Source: Pseudomonadota bacterium (GTDB lineage Bacteria; Pseudomonadota; Alphaproteobacteria; Sphingomonadales; Sphingomonadaceae). Taken from it: DNA of 64,000 nt. Where the stretch lies: the NCBI GenBank assembly GCA_023400405.1, contig JAEXFD010000035.1, positions 1 through 64,000 of the forward strand, in the 5' to 3' direction. A program made the position numbers and the translations under genes. Each line of letters starts with the position of its first letter. The first letter of the stretch is position 1. Below are positions 33,652-42,245 of this stretch, piece after piece. The notes below the pieces were generated by a model. It saw only the letters and a program-made list of their open reading frames with translations, made no database searches and had not been told where the DNA came from.

Positions 33652-35181
33652 TTAGTGCGCGGCCCCCATGGCGACGGCGCGGGTCGGGCGCGGGGTCAGC
33701 CAGATGATCATCGCCGCCGCGGCGAAGACGATCGCGGAGATCAGGAAGATGTGGCTGGTCGCCAGCGCGAAGGCCTCCTTGTCGACCAGCTGGACGATCA
33801 CCGCGCGCGCCTGATCGAGCGAGAAGCCCTGTCCGGCCAACGCATTCACCGTGCCGTCGCTGTTGAGCCTGGAGGCGATCTCGCTCCGCGCCACGCGGGC
33901 GCTGTCGTCCCAGGCGGTGGTGGCGATCGAGGTGCCGATCGCGCCCGCCATGGTGCGCAGGAAGCTCATCACGCCCGCCGCCGACGCGGTTTCCTCCGGC
34001 TCCACCGATCCGAGCGCGAGCGTGGTCAGCGGGATGAAGAAGAACGGCATGCCGATGCCCTGGAGCAGCTGCGGGAAGGCCAGGCTCCAGAAATCGGCCT
34101 GGCTATTCCAATGCACGCGCAGCAGCGAGGTGAAGCCGAGCCACATGATGCCGAAACAGACCAGCGCGCGCGGATCGGCCTTGGTGCTGAGCTTGGCGAC
34201 GATCGGCGACATGATCACCGCCGCCACGCCGGTGAACGCCGTGGCATAGCCCGCATAGGTCGCGGTGTAACCCATGCTCGTCTGCAGCCATTGCGGGATG
34301 ATCACGGCCGAGGCGAAGAAGGTCCCGAAGGCGAAGGACAGCGAGGCGACCGAAACGGTGAAGCCCCGGTGCCGGAAGACGCGCAGATCGACGATCGGCT
34401 GGTCCTCGGTCACTTCCCAGGCGAGGAAGACCAGCAGGCCGACAAAGGCGGTGATGCCGAGCATCACGATCGTGCGATCGTTGAACCAGTCATGCTCGCG
34501 GCCGAGATCGAGCATGATCTGCAGCGCCCCGATCCACAGCACCATCAGCATCAGGCCGATGCGATCGACGGGGAGCCTCTCCGTCGGCGTCTCGACCCGG
34601 GAGAGCAGACGCAGCGCCCCGAACCCGCAGATCGCGGCGACGGGGATGTTGATGAAGAAGATCCAGTGCCACGACCAGCTGTCCGAGATCGTGCCACCCA
34701 GGATCGGGCCGAGGATCGGCGCGACGACGGTGGTCATCGCCCAGACGCCCATGGCCTGGGCGCGCTGCTGGGGCGGGAAGATGCGCATCAGCAGCGTCTG
34801 GCTGAGCGGCATCAGCGGCCCGCCGCACAGGCCCTGGCCGATCCGGCAGGCGACGAGCATGCCGAGCGTGGTCGACAGGCCGCACAGCACCGAGAAGACG
34901 CCGAAGCCGATCATCCCGAAGGTGAACGTGCGCACCGTGCCGAAGCGCCCCGCGAGCCAGCCGGTCAGCGGCACGCACACCGCTTCCGCCACGGCATAGG
35001 AAGTGATGATCCACGTCCCCTGGCTGCCCGAAATGCCCAGGCTGCCGGCGATGTGCGGCACCGAGACGTTGGCGATGGTGGTGTCGAGCACCACCATGAA
35101 GTTGGAGAGCGCGAGCACCGCGCCCGCCAGGATCAGCGACATGCCTTTCAGCGGCGCCAGTTCCTCGGCCTTGCCGTTCAT
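33652..35181 (-). CDS. emrB: EmrB-like MFS drug exporter (DHA2 family)
   Basis: 509 residues with about 14 hydrophobic segments. The start region (MSLILAGAVLALSNFMVVLDTTIANVSVPHIAGSLG) is the DHA2 helix-1 signature with the conserved Asp. GWLAGRFGTVR after helix 2 and GPILGGTISDSWSWHWIFFINIP near helix 5 follow. It is the inner-membrane pump of a tripartite exporter with the membrane-fusion protein immediately upstream and the outer-membrane factor before that. The order (outer factor, adaptor, pump) and the divergent TetR gene suggest an inducible multidrug or detergent efflux system. Confidence 0.9.
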   Translation of the reverse strand: MNGKAEELAPLKGMSLILAGAVLALSNFMVVLDTTIANVSVPHIAGSLGISGSQGTWIITSYAVAEAVCVPLTGWLAGRFGTVRTFTFGMIGFGVFSVLCGLSTTLGMLVACRIGQGLCGGPLMPLSQTLLMRIFPPQQRAQAMGVWAMTTVVAPILGPILGGTISDSWSWHWIFFINIPVAAICGFGALRLLSRVETPTERLPVDRIGLMLMVLWIGALQIMLDLGREHDWFNDRTIVMLGITAFVGLLVFLAWEVTEDQPIVDLRVFRHRGFTVSVASLSFAFGTFFASAVIIPQWLQTSMGYTATYAGYATAFTGVAAVIMSPIVAKLSTKADPRALVCFGIMWLGFTSLLRVHWNSQADFWSLAFPQLLQGIGMPFFFIPLTTLALGSVEPEETASAAGVMSFLRTMAGAIGTSIATTAWDDSARVARSEIASRLNSDGTVNALAGQGFSLDQARAVIVQLVDKEAFALATSHIFLISAIVFAAAAMIIWLTPRPTRAVAMGAAH

Positions 35182-35192
35182 GGCCTCAGTCC

Positions 35193-36341
35193 TCAGCGCT
35201 TAGAGACGTCGATCTCGGCGTCCATGGAGAGGCCGACGCGCAGCGGGTGCTCGGCAAGCTCCTTCGGATCGAGCTGCACCCGCACCGGCAGGCGCTGGAC
35301 CACCTTGATCCAGTTGCCCGTGGCGTTCTGCGCCGGGATCAGCGCGAAGGACGATCCGGTGCCGCCCGACAGGCCGATCACCTTGCCATGATATTCGACC
35401 CCGCCGCCGTAAAGGTCGGACTTGAGCGTTACCGGCTGGCCGACCTTCACCTTGGTGAGCTGGCCTTCCTTGAAGTTCGCATCGACATAGAGCTGGCCGA
35501 CGGGGACGATCAGCATCAGCTGGGCGCCCGGGGCGACGCGCTGGCCGACCTGGACGTTGCGCCGGGCGATCACGCCGTCGATCGGCGCGCGGATCACGGT
35601 GCGCTCCAGATCGAGCTTGGCCTGGGCGACCTTGGCCTGGGCGGCGAGCACTTCGGGCGCGGTCGCGGCGGTAGTGCCGCTGATCAGCGCGTTGTTCGCC
35701 GCGAGCTGGCCGCTGGCCGCGCCCCGGGTCGAGGCCGCCTGGGCGACGCCGGCGCGCGCCAGCTCCAGATTGGCCTTGGCCGAGGCGAAGGCATTGGTCG
35801 CCGAGGTCAGTTCCTCGCCCGACACCGCGCCATTGGGGGCGAGGCGCTGGCGCCGGGCGAGGTCGACGCGGGCCTTGTCGTAATCCGCCTGGGCGGCAAC
35901 GAGCTGGGCACGGGCACGCGCGATATCGGCGTTGCGGGCATCGACCTGGGCTGCGAGCGCAGCGCTCGTCGCCGAGGTCTGGCCATATTGGCGGCGAGCC
36001 TTGGCGAGTTCGGCCTCGGCCTGGTTCAGCGCGATCCGCGCGTCGCTGTCGTCGAGGCGGATGAGCACATCCCCCTTCTTCACCGCCTGGGTATCGGAGA
36101 CGGCCACGGCGGCGACCTGCGCGGCGACCATCGGAGTCACGCTCGCCGTGTCGGCGCCGACATAGGCATTGTCGGTGCTGATATAATGGCTGCCGACCAG
36201 CACATAATAGCCGCCATAGCCGAGCCCGGCGACGAGCACCGCCGCGCCGATGCCGGTCAGCAGGCGCTTGCGCAGGCTGTTGGGCTTGGCCTCGGCCTCT
36301 TCGACCTTGCCGGGATGGATTGCGGGAGCGGCATCAGCCAT
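35193..36341 (-). CDS. emrA: EmrA/HlyD-type membrane-fusion protein
   Basis: 382 residues. One N-terminal membrane helix (about 26-48, LLTGIGAAVLVAGLGYGGYYVLV) is followed by the biotinyl-lipoyl half (YISTDNAYVGADTASVTPMV), a long Ala-rich coiled coil (about 95-215) and the returning lipoyl half (TVIRAPIDGVIARRNVQVGQRV). This bridges the inner-membrane pump to the outer-membrane factor. Its ATG overlaps the end of the outer-membrane factor gene by eight bases, and the pump gene starts 11 bases after its stop. Confidence 0.92.
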   Translation of the reverse strand: MADAAPAIHPGKVEEAEAKPNSLRKRLLTGIGAAVLVAGLGYGGYYVLVGSHYISTDNAYVGADTASVTPMVAAQVAAVAVSDTQAVKKGDVLIRLDDSDARIALNQAEAELAKARRQYGQTSATSAALAAQVDARNADIARARAQLVAAQADYDKARVDLARRQRLAPNGAVSGEELTSATNAFASAKANLELARAGVAQAASTRGAASGQLAANNALISGTTAATAPEVLAAQAKVAQAKLDLERTVIRAPIDGVIARRNVQVGQRVAPGAQLMLIVPVGQLYVDANFKEGQLTKVKVGQPVTLKSDLYGGGVEYHGKVIGLSGGTGSSFALIPAQNATGNWIKVVQRLPVRVQLDPKELAEHPLRVGLSMDAEIDVSKR

Positions 36342-37803
36342 GGGTCGGGTCCTTGGAAGCGGCCGCGGCCGCGGTGTCGTTGGAGAAGCCCCCGCCCAGC
36401 GCGCGGACGAGCTGGACGTCGAGGGTGAAGGCGCGCGCTTCGAGATCGGCGACGGCCTGGCGGTTGGTGAGCACGCGCTCCTCGGCGGTCAGCACGTCGA
36501 GGAAGGTCGAGAGCCCACCCTCGTAACGCTGCCGGGCGATGCCATAGGCCGCCTCGGAATCGGCGAGCGCCTGGCGGCTTTCCGAAAGGCGCGTGACGAG
36601 TGCCGCGCGACTGGTCACTGCGTCGGCGACTTCGCGATAGGCGGTGGTCACGGTCGCGTCGTAATTGGCGACCGCCTCGTCATAGCTGGCCCGCGCGCCC
36701 TTATACTGGCCGGCGAGCTGGCCGCCCCGGAAGATCGGCAAGCTCAGCGCCGGCCCGACCGAGCCGAAGGTCGATCCGCTCTTGAACAAATTGCCCAGCC
36801 CCAGCGACTGGAAGCCGACCAGCGCGCTGATGTTGATCGACGGATAGAAGTCCGCGCGGGCGACCTTGATCCGGCTCGCAGCGGCCTCCACCCGGGCGCG
36901 CGCGGCGGCGATATCCGGGCGGCGGCCGATCAGATCGGTGGTGACGCCCGCGGGCAAGCCATGGACCTCGGCCGGCTCGGCGGGCAACGCGATCGCCAGG
37001 CCGCGGTCCGGCCCCTTGCCGAGCAGCGCGGCGATGCGATTGCGGGTCAGCCCGATCGCCTCGTCGGTGGCGGCGAGTTCGGCACGCGCGGTGGGCACGG
37101 CGGCATCCGCCTGTTTCGATTCGGCGCGGGTGTCCAACCCGTTGGTGACGCGGTCGCTCACCAGCTTCTGCGTCTGGAGCCGCAGGTCTAGCGCCTTGGC
37201 CTGGACCGCACGCTCGGCAGCGAGCCGGGCGAGATCGGCATAGGCGCTGGCGATGTTGGTGGAAAGGACGAGCCGCGACTGTTCGAGCTCGATCCGCGCC
37301 GCCTCCGCTTCCGACGTCGCGGCGGCGAGGGAGGCGCGGTTCTTGCCCCACAGGTCGAGATCGAAGCTGAGATTGGCGGCGACCTGCCCGCTGTCGTTCC
37401 AGCCCTGCGGCACGAAGGCGGCGGGAATGCCGTTGTTATAGCTCTGCTTGGCCTCGCTCGCGCTCGCCTGGACGCCCACTGACGGCAGCAGCGCCGCGCC
37501 GGCCTGCTGGGCATAGGCCTGGGCAGAGCGTAGCCGCGCCGCGGCTGCGGCAAGATCGGGGGAGCCGGCCAGGCCCTCGGCGATCAGGCCACTGAGCTGG
37601 GCGTCGCCATAGGCGCTCCACCAGTCGTTGGCGGGCCAGCTCGACGCGTCGGCGCGGGTGCCAAGCGACTGGTCGGCAGCGTAGCTCGCCGGCCCCTGCA
37701 CTTCCGGACGCGCGCCGAGATTCGGCACCGGGGCGCACGCCGAAAGCAGGGCCGTCGCCGCAGTCGCGGAGAGGAGCAGCGGGCGGGGAAAAAAGCGTGT
37801 CAT
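36334..37803 (-). CDS. NodT/TolC-type outer-membrane efflux lipoprotein
   Basis: 489 residues with a lipoprotein signal peptide: the lipobox LLSAC puts the lipidated Cys at 23. Two repeats of the outer-membrane efflux protein domain are visible (NDWWSAYGDAQLSGLI through the first, KVARADFYPSINISALVGFQS and AVANYDATVTTAYREVADA in the second). It forms the exit duct for the EmrA/EmrB-like pump encoded downstream. The start codon lies within 13 bases of a TATAAA box, so the mRNA may have almost no leader. Confidence 0.9.
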   Translation of the reverse strand: MTRFFPRPLLLSATAATALLSACAPVPNLGARPEVQGPASYAADQSLGTRADASSWPANDWWSAYGDAQLSGLIAEGLAGSPDLAAAAARLRSAQAYAQQAGAALLPSVGVQASASEAKQSYNNGIPAAFVPQGWNDSGQVAANLSFDLDLWGKNRASLAAATSEAEAARIELEQSRLVLSTNIASAYADLARLAAERAVQAKALDLRLQTQKLVSDRVTNGLDTRAESKQADAAVPTARAELAATDEAIGLTRNRIAALLGKGPDRGLAIALPAEPAEVHGLPAGVTTDLIGRRPDIAAARARVEAAASRIKVARADFYPSINISALVGFQSLGLGNLFKSGSTFGSVGPALSLPIFRGGQLAGQYKGARASYDEAVANYDATVTTAYREVADAVTSRAALVTRLSESRQALADSEAAYGIARQRYEGGLSTFLDVLTAEERVLTNRQAVADLEARAFTLDVQLVRALGGGFSNDTAAAAASKDPTHG

Positions 37804-37815
37804 AAAATTTTTATA

Positions 37816-37833
37816 CCGTACTGTCTGGTACGG
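37816..37833. promoter_or_regulatory. TetR operator, site 1 (efflux side)
   Basis: CCGTAC-TGTCTG-GTACGG, a perfect 6-bp inverted repeat with a six-base spacer, next to the TATAAA of the efflux operon on the minus strand. The same half-sites occur at site 2. The divergent TetR protein is the expected binder. Confidence 0.75.
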
Positions 37834-37860
37834 CGGCGCAAATGGGCGCGCCCGGCCATC

Positions 37861-37891
37861 TTGTCAAGTCAAAATCGTACCCTATAGTACG
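37861..37891 (+). promoter_or_regulatory. TetR gene promoter with operator site 2
   Basis: TTGTCA (37861-37866) and TATAGT (37883-37888) are 16 bases apart and resemble -35 and -10 hexamers. The palindrome CGTAC-CCTATA-GTACG (37876-37891) covers the -10. The ATG at 37895 is only seven bases after the -10, so transcripts probably start at or next to the initiation codon (leaderless). Confidence 0.65.
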
Positions 37892-37894
37892 GTT

Positions 37895-38548
37895 ATGAAA
37901 AAGGTCATGGAGAGGGCGCTCGGCAAGCGCGAGGCGCGCAAGCAGGATCGCCGCGAGGCGATCCTCGCCATCGCCAAGCGCACCTTTCTCGAACATGGCT
38001 ATTCGGGCACGTCGATGTCGGCGATCTCTTCCGAACTCGGCGGCTCCAAGGGCACCTTGTGGAGCTATTTCCCGTCGAAGGAAGAGCTGTTCGGCGCCGT
38101 GCTCGACGAAGCGACCGTCGCCTATCGCCAGCAGCTTGCCGACCTGCTCGTCCCGAGCGACGATCTGCGCGCGACGATCGTCAAGTTCTGTCTCGATTTC
38201 GTCGCCAAGATCACCTCGCCGGAAGCGTTGCGGCTCCATCGGCTGGTGGCGGCGGAGGCCAATCGCTTCCCGCAACTGGGGCAAATCTTCTACCGCCGCG
38301 CCCCCCAGCCCACGCTGGAACTGCTCGCCAAGCTGATCGATGGCGAGATGGCGACGGGAAGGCTCCGGCGCGACGATCCCAGGCGCGCGGCGCGCGTGCT
38401 CGCGAGCCTGTGCACGGGTGCCACGCAACAGCGGATGCTCTGGGGGCAGGAACTCAGCGCCGAGGAGCGCGACGAGGAAGCCATCGCCGCCGCCGACATC
38501 TTCCTGCGCGCCTATGCGGCGGAGGACCGCTCGGCGGCCAGGGAATAG
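37895..38548 (+). CDS. TetR-family repressor of the divergent efflux operon
   Basis: 217 residues. The N-terminal helix-turn-helix (REAILAIAKRTFLEHGYSGTSMSAISSELGGSKGTLWSYFPSKEEL region, about 18-65) is a standard TetR DNA-binding domain. The rest is an all-helical ligand-binding and dimerisation domain (AcrR C-terminal type). It is divergent from the tripartite efflux operon with two matching palindromes between them, so it should repress both and respond to a pump substrate. Confidence 0.9.
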   Translation: MKKVMERALGKREARKQDRREAILAIAKRTFLEHGYSGTSMSAISSELGGSKGTLWSYFPSKEELFGAVLDEATVAYRQQLADLLVPSDDLRATIVKFCLDFVAKITSPEALRLHRLVAAEANRFPQLGQIFYRRAPQPTLELLAKLIDGEMATGRLRRDDPRRAARVLASLCTGATQQRMLWGQELSAEERDEEAIAAADIFLRAYAAEDRSAARE

Positions 38549-38620
38549 TCGCCCCTACTTGCGCGTATACCGGATATGTTTCGCTCGAACCCGCTTGCCC
38601 AGGAAGGCCAGGAAAAGCCG

Positions 38621-39379
38621 ATGCCGGCCAGGCGCGAGGGCGGGCCGAGCCTGCTCGCGTCGATCCACGATGTCGGCCCGAGATCGGAAGCCGCGGTGGA
38701 CCGGCTTGCGGACCTCTTCATGGCCCAGATCGGCAAGCCCCGTTATGCGATGCTGGTGGTCCCCGACCATTGGGGGGAAGCCCCGATCGTTCCCGGCAGC
38801 CCGTTCGCGACGCGGCTGCGCGCCTGGTCCGATCTCGGCATCGAGATTTTCCTCCATGGCTGGTTCCACAAGGACGCCGCTACCCATCGGGGCGCAGGGG
38901 ATCGCTTCCGCGCGAAGCACATGACCGCGGGGGAAGGCGAATTTCTGGGGCTCGACTATGCCAGCGCGCGCGATCGGATGGAGCGCGGAAAGGCGCTGAT
39001 CGAGGACGTGATCGGTCGCCCGGTGCTGGGCTTCGTCGCGCCTGCCTGGCTCTACGGTGACGGCGCGCGCGCCGCGGCGCGCGATTGCGGCTTCCGGCTG
39101 GCGGAGGATCATCTGCGCGTCTGGTCGCCGGCCCGGGGCGATCAGGTTCTCGCGCGCGGCCCGGTGATCACCTGGGCCAGCCGCAGCCGCGGCCGGATCG
39201 CCTCGTCGCTCGCGGTGGCCGCGCTCGCCCGCGCGCTGCTGCCCAGGCGTCCGGCGATGCGGCTGGGCGTCCATCCCGGCGATGTCGGCGTGCCGGCGCT
39301 TCTCGCCAGCATCGAAAAGACACTGGCCGCACTGTCCCGCGGAGGGCGATTCGGCCGCTATGAGGAATTGCTCGGCTGA
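38621..39379 (+). CDS. DUF2334/polysaccharide-deacetylase-like protein
   Basis: 252 residues from ATG 38621, which has AGGAAA six bases upstream; ATG 38576 has none. ASIHDVGP near the start, FLHGWFHKD in the middle and GFVAPAWLYG further on are the conserved blocks of DUF2334, a relative of the NodB carbohydrate-deacetylase barrel. The Asp and two His of these blocks would bind a metal. No signal peptide is seen. The stop overlaps the glycosyltransferase start by one base (TGATG), so the pair probably works on one glycan or lipid-linked sugar. Confidence 0.75.
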   Translation: MPARREGGPSLLASIHDVGPRSEAAVDRLADLFMAQIGKPRYAMLVVPDHWGEAPIVPGSPFATRLRAWSDLGIEIFLHGWFHKDAATHRGAGDRFRAKHMTAGEGEFLGLDYASARDRMERGKALIEDVIGRPVLGFVAPAWLYGDGARAAARDCGFRLAEDHLRVWSPARGDQVLARGPVITWASRSRGRIASSLAVAALARALLPRRPAMRLGVHPGDVGVPALLASIEKTLAALSRGGRFGRYEELLG

Positions 39380-40548
39380 TGCGTATCGTCGACGTGTGCG
39401 CGTTCTACTCGCCCCAGGGCGGCGGGGTGAAGACCTATATCCGCCAGAAGATGGAGAGCGGGCCGCGGCTCGGCCACGAGATCGTCGTGATCGCGCCCGG
39501 TCCCCGTGACGAGATCGTGGAAAGCCGGCGGGGGGCGAAGCTCGTCACGCTCGCGGCCCCGGCGCTGCCGCTCGACCGGCGTTATCGCTATTTCGACGAC
39601 GAGCCCCGGCTCCACGAAGCGCTCGATCGCTGGGCGCCCGACGTGGTCGAGGCATCCTCGCCTTGGGGCAGCGCCTCGATGGTCGCGCGTTGGCCCGGAC
39701 AGGCCTTGCGATCACTGGTGATGCACGCGGATCCGCTGGCCACCTATGCCTATCGCTGGTTCGGCAAGCTCGTGCCGCGCGAGACCATCGATTGGGGATT
39801 CGCGCCCTTCTGGGATCATCTGCGCCGGCTCGACGACGGTTTCGACCTGATCGTCACCGCCGGCGCCGGCCTGCGCCAACGCTTGACGGCCGGCGGGCTG
39901 GGCAAGGTCGTGACGGTGCCGATGGGCGTCGAGCCGCGAACCTTCTCGCCGGCCTTGCGCGACGAGCGCCTGCGGGCGGAACTCCTCGCCCAATGCCAGT
40001 TGCCGCCCGAGGCGACGCTGCTGATCGGCGTGGGCCGGATGGCGGCCGAAAAGCGCCTGCCCATGGTCGTCCAGGCCGTCGCCGCCGCCGCGGGCCACGT
40101 GCCCATCGGCCTGGTGTTGTTCGGCGCAGGCAAGCTGCGCGGCAAGGTGATCCGCGCGATCGGCGACAATCCGCACATCCGTCTGTTCGAACCGGTGAGC
40201 GACCGCGACCAGTTCGCGCGCCTCCTCGCGAGCGCCGATGCGCTGGTCCATGGCTGCGAGGCGGAGACCTTCTGCATGGCCGCCGCGGAGGCGCGTTCGA
40301 GCGGCCTGCCGCTGATCGTCCCGGACGAAGGGGGCGCGTCCGACCAGTTCGTCGAAGGCCGGGGACGGCGCTACCTTTCCGCCGACGGCGCGGACCTGCG
40401 CGACAAGCTGATCGATTTCGTCGCTGACCGTCCCTTCCTCCACCGGGTAAGGGCAGGCATCGACGCGGCGCGGGTCCGCACCACCGAGATGCATTTCGCA
40501 GACCTGTTCTCGATCTACGAATCCCGCGCGCTGCGCCGGGCCGCATGA
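39379..40548 (+). CDS. Glycosyltransferase, family 4 (GT-B fold)
   Basis: 389 residues. The N-terminal domain begins with VDVCAFYSPQGGGVKTYIRQ, containing the Gly-rich donor/acceptor loop; the C-terminal domain has VGRMAAEKRLPMVVQAV, LFGAGKLRGKV and EAETFCMAAAEARSSGLPLIVPDEGG, the GT4 signature including the ExxxxxxxEA-type region that binds the nucleotide-sugar. It is cytoplasmic or membrane-associated. It is translationally coupled to the deacetylase-like gene. Donor and acceptor sugars cannot be read from the sequence. Confidence 0.85.
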   Translation: MRIVDVCAFYSPQGGGVKTYIRQKMESGPRLGHEIVVIAPGPRDEIVESRRGAKLVTLAAPALPLDRRYRYFDDEPRLHEALDRWAPDVVEASSPWGSASMVARWPGQALRSLVMHADPLATYAYRWFGKLVPRETIDWGFAPFWDHLRRLDDGFDLIVTAGAGLRQRLTAGGLGKVVTVPMGVEPRTFSPALRDERLRAELLAQCQLPPEATLLIGVGRMAAEKRLPMVVQAVAAAAGHVPIGLVLFGAGKLRGKVIRAIGDNPHIRLFEPVSDRDQFARLLASADALVHGCEAETFCMAAAEARSSGLPLIVPDEGGASDQFVEGRGRRYLSADGADLRDKLIDFVADRPFLHRVRAGIDAARVRTTEMHFADLFSIYESRALRRAA

Positions 40549-40596
40549 TGGGGACGGAATCGTGAAGGTCGGACTGCGCAACCTCGCGACGAACCC

Positions 40597-41136
40597 ATGC
40601 GCCGGCTGAAATCGCAAAAGGACGCGGCGATCGAGAGCGATCTCGCGGCCATGCGGCGCTACGCGCTCTCGCTGGCGCGCGATCAGCCCGATGCCGACGA
40701 TGTCGTCCAGGAAGCATTGATCCGCGCGATCGAGCGACGGCAGACCTTCGATCCCGGCCGCAGCCGGCGGCGCTGGCTGCTCTCGATCGTGCACAACGTG
40801 TTCGTCTCGGCGAAGCGGCGCGAGGCCGTCGAAGCGCGCCACAGCGACGGACTGGCCGAAGCGATGCTGTCACAGATCGAAGCCGAGCAGTTCCGGCACG
40901 CGCGGCTCGCCCAGATCGCCAGCGCGTTCGCCGCCCTTTCGGACCAGCATCGCGCCGTGCTCCACCTCATCGCCGTGGAGGAGTGCAGCTACCAGGAGGC
41001 GGCGGACATTCTAGGCGTGCCGATCGGCACCGTGATGTCGCGGCTCTCGCGCGCCAGAGCGAACCTCAAGGCACTCGAGCAGGAAAGCCCCGAAAGATCG
41101 AAGAATCTTCGGATCGTGGGAGGACGGGATGACTGA
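40597..41136 (+). CDS. ECF-type RNA polymerase sigma factor
   Basis: 179 residues from ATG 40597; ATG 40651 is possible and neither has a strong ribosome-binding site. Region 2 (MRRYALSLARDQPDADDVVQEALIRAIER) with the RRWLLSIVHNVFVS melting segment, and region 4 (LSDQHRAVLHLIAVEECSYQEAADILGVPIGTVMSRLSRAR), are typical. Its last eight bases overlap the next gene, a membrane anti-sigma factor. The stimulus and the promoters it recognises are not evident. Confidence 0.88.
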   Translation: MRRLKSQKDAAIESDLAAMRRYALSLARDQPDADDVVQEALIRAIERRQTFDPGRSRRRWLLSIVHNVFVSAKRREAVEARHSDGLAEAMLSQIEAEQFRHARLAQIASAFAALSDQHRAVLHLIAVEECSYQEAADILGVPIGTVMSRLSRARANLKALEQESPERSKNLRIVGGRDD

Positions 41137-41845
41137 AACGCCGACGGAATTCGATATCCACGCCTATATCGATGGCGAACTCGACGTCGCGGATCGCTTC
41201 GCAGTCGAGGCGCATCTTGCCGAGCACCCGGAGCGCGCCGCCCGGGTGATGAGCGAACTCTGCGCGCGCACCGGCCTCCGATTGCTGACCCGGGGCGCGG
41301 CAGCACCTTGCCCCCGGTTGATCGCCCAGAGCGAAGCGTTGGCCCGGCGCCGCCCGACCAGGCTCTGGCGCAGCGCGATACCGGCCGGCGCCCTCTCGAT
41401 TGCGGTGGCGTGCACGGGCCTGTGGTTCTGGACGGCGCGCCCGCCCGCCTATGTCGATGCGGCGCTGGCGTCGCACCGCATCGCCCTCATGCGCGCGAAC
41501 ATGGCTTCCCAACTCGAAACGCCCGAACTGAACGTGCGCGAAATCCTCGCCAATACGCGCATTCGCCTGCCGGCGCTGCCGGCCGACTGGCGGATCACCG
41601 ATGTCCAGCTCTTTCCAGGCAACGGCGAGCCCGCGCTTCTGATCGCCGCCCGCACAGGAACGGGCGAGCGATTGACCCTCTTCGCGATCCGCAAGCGCAG
41701 CGGCGCGCCGGACGTGCCCGATACGGTGCAGGAAGACGGTCATTCCGTCGCCTACTGGCGAAACGGCGAGATGTCCTATGCGCTGGTCGGCGAGGAAGAC
41801 CCACGCCGTCTCGATCGAGTCGCGGAGGGGCTGGACCGGTCCTGA
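41129..41845 (+). CDS. Membrane-anchored anti-sigma factor
   Basis: 238 residues overlapping the sigma-factor gene by eight bases. The N-terminal helical region (DIHAYIDGELDVADRFAVEAHLAEHPE) is that of the COG5662 anti-sigma group, but the HxxxC zinc pair is missing. One membrane helix (about 84-106, IPAGALSIAVACTGLWFW) divides it from a 130-residue periplasmic domain that probably senses the signal. It should hold the adjacent sigma factor until released. Confidence 0.8.
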   Translation: MTETPTEFDIHAYIDGELDVADRFAVEAHLAEHPERAARVMSELCARTGLRLLTRGAAAPCPRLIAQSEALARRRPTRLWRSAIPAGALSIAVACTGLWFWTARPPAYVDAALASHRIALMRANMASQLETPELNVREILANTRIRLPALPADWRITDVQLFPGNGEPALLIAARTGTGERLTLFAIRKRSGAPDVPDTVQEDGHSVAYWRNGEMSYALVGEEDPRRLDRVAEGLDRS

Positions 41846-41968
41846 AGCGGGAGGATGGTTCTCGTCGCCAGGGACCGTCCGACCTCGCGCCTTGCGGCGT
41901 CGGGCCGCGGGCCGAGCAGCCGGCATCACGGCGGAGTCTTTGCCGCTCCCTCGAAACAGGATTGGAGA

Positions 41969-42044
41969 TGGTGCCGCGTACAGGACTCGAACCTGTGACC
42001 CCCGCATTACGAATGCGATGCTCTACCAGCTGAGCTAACGCGGC
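41969..42044 (-). tRNA. tRNA-Thr (anticodon CGT)
   Basis: A full cloverleaf on the minus strand: acceptor GCCGCGT/ACGCGGC, D-arm GCTC...GAGC, anticodon stem TCGCA/TGCGG with loop TTCGTAA (anticodon CGT), T-arm ACAGG/CCTGT with loop TTCGAGT. Discriminator A and an encoded CCA end complete 76 bases. The gap around it (41846-42245) holds no other gene: 123 bases on the anti-sigma side and 201 on the PAS side show no clear signal. Confidence 0.95.
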
Positions 42045-42245
42045 ACTGTTCGGGGCGCTGCCCCCCGGGGAGCGGCGCGCTTACCAGCATCGTTCCTAGC
42101 TGACAAGCGTTGCGAAAGGCTTGCCGCGGATCGGACGGTATTGCGGAGGACTACGGAGGGCGCGTCGGCTTTACGGGTCGTTTACCACAAGCGGTGCACA
42201 AGCGGCCGGATCGTAACGGGGCAGTCGCCCGAGTGGAGCACGCGC

